In this document: positions 60,960 through 64,000 of the stretch, piece by piece
Layout of the letters: each line of letters begins with the position of its first letter
Position numbering within the stretch: the stretch's first letter is position 1
Source: Schistosoma haematobium
Lineage: Eukaryota > Platyhelminthes > Trematoda > Strigeidida > Schistosomatidae
NCBI RefSeq assembly: GCF_000699445.3
Contig: NC_067201.1
Coordinates: 15,741,501-15,805,500, forward strand
Direction: 5' to 3'
Length of the DNA: 64,000 bases
Program-made: the position numbers and the translations under genes
Notes under the pieces: model-generated
The model's database searches: none
What the model saw: only the letters and a program-made list of their open reading frames with translations
Told to the model about the DNA's origin: nothing

Positions 60960-63900
60960 GAAGGCCGAACCCGACCTCCTAGATTGTTTGGTAATAGCAG
61001 GTAATCATAGGGTAGATGGGGGCCAGTTGAACCTTTCCTTAAAGTGTTCTGCACATCGTTTTAATCTGCAATAGTGTGGACAGTGTTTTTTCACCAAGTA
61101 GAACTTTTGTTAGTATACTTTCAAGTTTTCATTGCTCTTGGGTCTGGTGGGATTCTTATAAATTCAGACCCCACCGAAATTCACTGATTCCCTTGGACTT
61201 TTTGCTCAAGTCGCTAACATATACCACTATTTTTGCAGCTGTTTTGATATCAAACCAAGCTGGATCAGGATGGACGTCCCTTTAATGGTTGACTAAGCAT
61301 TTAAAATGGTGTTCCTGAGAGGTGATTTTGATTTTTCATCTACGGATGAAATCTAAGAGTTCTTTCTGCTGTGAATTTTATGGTTCCAGTAAGATGCAAG
61401 CAAACGCGTCTTTGCGTCAAAGCATGATCAAAGTTTAAACATGTGCTTCGGAACAAGGTTTAGTCTTCAGATGAACCTTTCCAGCGATGATAGTAACATA
61501 GGTTATTTTGTCCATCGTTGAGTCACCTTAAGGGCTTGTTATGTCACGTGATCTCTAGTAATGACTGAAGTTGGTGGTTGTCAAGACTAAATGGTTAAGA
61601 AGGAAAAACTCAGGCGAAAACGATATGATACCAAACGAAGCAAATCGTAGTTACCCTATGGACCAAAAGATGGACTTCTGCAGCACATCTTAACCAATAT
61701 ACCTGGCGACGGTTCGTCATTTGATTAAATGAATGGCCACCTTCCATCAACATATATCTAACATCAATGGTGTCTACCAGCTGGTTCTGACACATCAGGA
61801 GTTAAGCGCAACTATACGTGACTGTGTGGTTATTTATGTAACAAGAGAAACTTACACATAGATTATCGACTTGAAGAAACATGATTCTACTGGAGGACAC
61901 CAGTTTGTAGGTCACTTACACTCCAACCAATCGACAGTTGGACTCATTTTCAGCTTAACATATTAGGAAAACAACTGGATATTTCGAGGACAATAAAACA
62001 ACACTACTAGACACTGTAGCATCATGGTAATGTGGATCAGTAAACAACTAAATTAGATGTAGTTCGCTTCGCTATATAACGACAAGTAATTAAAGCTAAA
62101 CAAAACAGGAATACGGCATATAAAAAAACGTCAGAATTTGGACACTAAGGAAATTGCCACTAAGAATGAGTACCCTGGTAATCTTAATAAAAACTGACAT
62201 TCATGTTGCACTTCAACACATTAAGGTCTCAACAGAGACACAAGCCATAATCACAGTTAGTCCAATGAGACGAACCCTACAGAAACATCTTAGGACTCGA
62301 CCTTACGTTTAAATGGAGCAAGTATCAGGGACAAAACATCATAGGTGTATATAGATTCAGACTGATGTTTACTCCCAACCAGTTGACTTAGACATGTGTA
62401 AATATTGTAAGGTATTAGCTTTGGAAGTGTGAAAATAATCACTGGGTAAGGAGTATTGAGGTTTTTATGTGCGCTAGTGTCGAGAAACGCACAATGGACT
62501 GTGCGTGTTTAATAGTCAAAACATGAAAGCAACAGCTTATTCTATAGAGACGACATACTTTTGAACAAGTTAAATTAAATACTGTGTGGTGATAGTAGAA
62601 AATCACAAAGCTGCGGCTTATTAGAACTTTGAAATATCTGGGCACATTCGCTGAAAAGAAGACCTAGTCATTCAAAGTATGTAACCTAAACAAGTGAAAT
62701 CAGAGGACAGACAATAAGAACTAATTCCGGTATGGATGAGGAAAATATCCAAATCAATCGCCCTATTTCGTGATTTTCCCCAGTCGTAAGAAATATGATA
62801 GATTTCCCAAAAGTATGAAGGAAAACCTGTGTCATATGATAATGAGGAAGAACTGGGAAAAACCGAAGATCTCCCCAAACATTTTAATGATTCGTATCTT
62901 CCCAGTGTTTTATGTTACGCTTTCCAGAAATTTCACCTAAACAGACAAAATTTTCCCAAAAAGTAGGGAGATCAGAAACAGACACAACTACATGATTCGC
63001 TACACCGAGGTGCATAATATTAAAAATTTCACTGAACTCAAGTGTGAGTTATAATCATCTACCAACACCAACAACATACAGTAGTTTCCAAGTGACAAAC
63101 TTGGGGTGTTACCAAACACCAGTGATTCGTTGTCAACAAAAGTTCATCTAACAAAATATTCTAGAAAATACTGATTTTCAATTTGTGGTATTCACGAAAA
63201 TCCTACTACTTAATGACTTACAAATGTCCTGGTTAACAAAAACTCTAAACAGCAATCTACATTTAACTGGGAATCCAACTTTCCGCGCACTACCTCAATG
63301 CCTAAACTCAATGCATACAAACAAATCAATTATTAAAAAGACGCTACAAAACAGTACAGACACGCGATCGTTTTTATAGAGGAATGAAGAGTTTCTCCAT
63401 TATTCACTCCCACATGGAACCGGAAAACAAATGAAGCATATAGTGACAGAAATGTTAAAAATTTTATAAGTCATGTATAGGCACGGACTAGCGGGTAAGC
63501 CAGGGATTTTCGCGCACACGTTACATATTGTCGTGGATTTTTTGTGTCGTTATTTATCAGCTATTAACAGGCTTTTTTGCATGACACATCAATTTCTGTA
63601 TTGCTAGTGCTTGTAACATAGTTTTTATTCCGATTTATTGGCAGTTTGACGTATTTCTTGCTCACCACGTAAGTAAATCTGAAGTTAGCTTAATATAGTT
63701 ATTTGTAACAATACAAACTCAAGCAAGTAAAGTTCACCGTGTTTCTAGTCAAAAAATACATCACAGATTGAGTTTTCATGAAAATGAACCGTAAAATCTT
63801 TTACATATGGTTAACCTCCTTGATTGCGGTGACGGTGAACATGGATGTCGGTAGTTGTTTTTAAAATGTAAGTAGAAGCAATCAAGCGTTAACCTAATTG

Positions 63901-64000
63901 TGAATATTATATAACTTGTTTGTATTTAGCCATAAAAAGTTATATCCATTAGAGGTACCATTGTTTTGTACTGAAGTGACATAATTATGTAACGTATAAA
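60960..64000. other. no recognised gene
   Basis: Short ORFs only, with no protein or repeat family I recognise on either strand. Confidence 0.4.

Overview
The window is AT-rich, intron-rich eukaryotic DNA from a blood fluke, almost certainly Schistosoma. The support is: tRNA-headed SINEs carrying type I hammerhead ribozymes (the Sm-alpha type of repeat), RTE-like non-LTR retrotransposons of the SR2/SR3 kind, a Penelope-like element, and genes whose 5' introns are about 38-53 nt while their later introns run to 1-3 kb. I could not assign the species from sequence alone.

Four protein-coding genes can be supported. (1) The 5' end of a phosphomannomutase gene lies on the minus strand (1086..565); the rest lies beyond the left edge. 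(2) A plus-strand gene (about 4346..13953, 7 exons found, 5' end not found) encodes a cysteine-rich, probably extracellular protein of an invertebrate family. (3) A minus-strand dual-specificity phosphatase of the DUSP22/DUSP15 type (33097..27630) has 4 exons and 254 residues. (4) A minus-strand NDC80/HEC1 kinetochore gene (59995..46267) has 12 exons and 585 residues. Exon joins for 2-4 were worked out by hand from GT/AG sites, reading phase and family similarity; every join listed keeps the frame. The four genes have unrelated roles (mannose-phosphate metabolism for glycosylation, an extracellular protein, signalling phosphatase, chromosome segregation), so the neighbourhood is not a functional cluster.

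The rest is repeats. 1.9-2.2 and 17.46-17.75 kb: two copies of an inverted-repeat MITE. 8.5-14.4 kb: a run of SINE copies, most decayed, the last with an intact hammerhead. 16.65 and 46.75 kb: 3' tails of an RTE-like LINE. 18.8, 22.0, 41.1 and 43.6 kb: four same-strand copies of an unnamed repeat, one split by a SINE with an intact hammerhead. 20.7 and 24.95 kb: another repeat pair. 25.7-26.7 kb: Penelope-like reverse transcriptase abutting an Sm-alpha hammerhead segment. 42.0 and 44.7 kb: 5' and middle parts of an RTE-like LINE. 31.0, 53.7, 58.3 and 60.7 kb: pieces of a second LINE family, most of them inside introns of the phosphatase and NDC80 genes. Long TA and TAA microsatellites sit in or beside these elements.

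No tRNA, rRNA, CRISPR or bacterial-type operon was seen. The stretches 33.1-41.1 kb and 61-64 kb hold no gene I can recognise.
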